Part shown: positions 32,452 to 32,963 of the stretch, piece after piece
How positions within the stretch are numbered: the stretch's first letter is position 1
How the letters are laid out: every line of letters begins with the position of its first letter
NCBI GenBank assembly: GCA_027488575.1
Contig: JAIYBJ010000040.1
Coordinates: 1-32,963 of the forward strand
Direction of reading: 5' to 3'
Length of the DNA stretch: 32,963 nucleotides
Source: Streptomycetaceae bacterium
Lineage (GTDB): Bacteria > Actinomycetota > Actinomycetes > Nanopelagicales > Nanopelagicaceae
Made by a program: the position numbers and the translations under genes
The notes under the pieces: generated by a model
Told to the model about the DNA's origin: nothing
The model's input: the letters and a program-made list of their open reading frames with translations, nothing else
The model's database searches: none

Positions 32452-32963
32452 ACTAACTCGCTTCCATCTTTACGTGTAGCGGTCAAACTAGCCACCGTCG
32501 TAATTGTCAACGCTGTAACAATAAATCCAAGGCTGAGGGCCAACGGAACATGTGGAACCTTGATACCAGCTGCATCATGAATTCCAACTGCGTGTAACGC
32601 TTCGAAAATCATTTTGAAACCGATGAAGCCAAGAATTGCCGAAAGCCCGTATGAGAGAAAAACCAAGCGTGCAATCAACCCTTGAAGCAAGAAGTAGAGC
32701 TGACGCAACCCCATCAGTGCAAAGATATTTGTTGTGGCAACAATATAAGGATCTTTGGTAATTCCAAAGATTGCAGGGATTGAATCGAGCGCAAAAACCA
32801 GGTCCGTAACTCCAAGTGAAATCAAAGCAATTGCAAAAGTGCTCGCACCTTTACTCTTCAAATACGTTTCAACGCGGCTTTCTTTTACCTCTTCGTCGTG
32901 GCCGCTTTCGCGAATGAGTTGAATGGCTGTGAAGATAAGAAAAGCGCCAAAGATAAAGAAGAC
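32448..32963 (-). CDS. TerC/Alx-family integral membrane protein, C-terminal part
   Basis: The last 172 codons of a gene whose start lies beyond the window. A TTG at 32861 is open as an internal start, but coding sequence continues upstream (IFGAFLIFTAIQLIRESG). Motifs: DLVFALDSIPAIFGITKDP and TNIFALMGLRQLYFLL, the hallmark segments of TerC/Alx proteins, which are linked to Mn2+ export and metallation of secreted proteins. Five or so membrane segments are visible. The acidic carboxylates of DLVFALDS are present. The end is a basic/Ser tail KDGSELV. Confidence 0.92.
   Translation of the reverse strand, partial: VFFIFGAFLIFTAIQLIRESGHDEEVKESRVETYLKSKGASTFAIALISLGVTDLVFALDSIPAIFGITKDPYIVATTNIFALMGLRQLYFLLQGLIARLVFLSYGLSAILGFIGFKMIFEALHAVGIHDAAGIKVPHVPLALSLGFIVTALTITTVASLTATRKDGSELV

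Noticed and set aside
1-32963. CRISPR array, insertion sequence, prophage or integrase
   Set aside because: No direct repeat arrays, transposase/integrase motifs or composition breaks were seen on either strand.

Overview
The window reads as a chromosomal segment of a low-GC, genome-streamlined actinobacterium. The best guess is the freshwater acI lineage (Ca. Nanopelagicales, Planktophila/Nanopelagicus-like). The phylum follows from the gene families: two WhiB proteins (WhiB1- and WhiB2-type), MtrA-MtrB, PdtaS, the mycothiol enzyme MshB, MoeZ, and actinobacterium-typical families (DUF3107, DUF3499, DUF5719, DUF6912, Rv3235-like). The streamlining follows from AT-rich sequence, almost no intergenic DNA, and stop/start codons that touch or overlap at most junctions. 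The lineage is inference; no 16S gene is present. No mobile element, prophage, CRISPR array or rRNA is visible.

Layout. 1-2530: tail of an unidentified gene, then a minus-strand block of DEAD-box helicase, DUF3107 and TetR. 2624-4983: moeZ, mshB and a small membrane protein (sulfur transfer and mycothiol). 4984-7304, minus: cysS and a GNAT acetyltransferase. 7435-9806: 7Fe ferredoxin, dapC (apparently with a CTG start) and a sugar-1-phosphate nucleotidylyltransferase, probably GDP-mannose-forming. 9938-16420: whiB2, a giant membrane glycosyltransferase, a DUF5719 exported protein, DUF3499 and phosphomannomutase, an envelope and mannose block. 16546-20778: ahcY, mtrA, mtrB, comF-like. 20826-23495: secA. 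23500-25835: Rv3235-like (minus), then a SAF-domain protein and a CpaE/MinD-like protein with a degenerate P-loop. 25855-27964: DUF6912 and pdtaS converging on whiB1. 28139-28210: tRNA-Arg(CCG), minus. 28268-31872: msrA, msrB, an FAD oxidoreductase, and a Cys/Met PLP enzyme. 31918-32963: a 49-aa membrane peptide, an unidentified membrane protein, and a TerC-family gene cut by the window end.

How it fits together. Most genes are housekeeping, in actinobacterial synteny: the order resembles the M. tuberculosis neighbourhoods Rv3206-Rv3211, Rv1170-Rv1178, Rv3257-Rv3264, Rv3240-Rv3248 and Rv3219-Rv3235. Several usual members are missing (fbiA/fbiB, tmk, lpqB, hpf), consistent with reduction. Themes are envelope glycosylation and growth control (GDP-mannose, phosphomannomutase, glycosyltransferase, MtrAB, SecA, WhiB2), thiol and methionine redox (MshB, MsrAB, AhcY, PLP enzyme) and translation.

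The most interesting signals are small-scale: TANNNT boxes placed 6-8 nt before ATG in at least seven genes (candidate leaderless mRNAs), two of which start inside the preceding gene's TAG stop; a shared TTAA as both stops at three convergent junctions; recurrent TAA|GTG junctions; a probable CTG start for dapC; and palindromes in the whiB1, whiB2 and tetR-moeZ control regions. I see no clearly new multi-gene system. The best candidates for unknown biology are the SAF/CpaE-like pair and the 49-aa plus 127-aa membrane pair near the right end.
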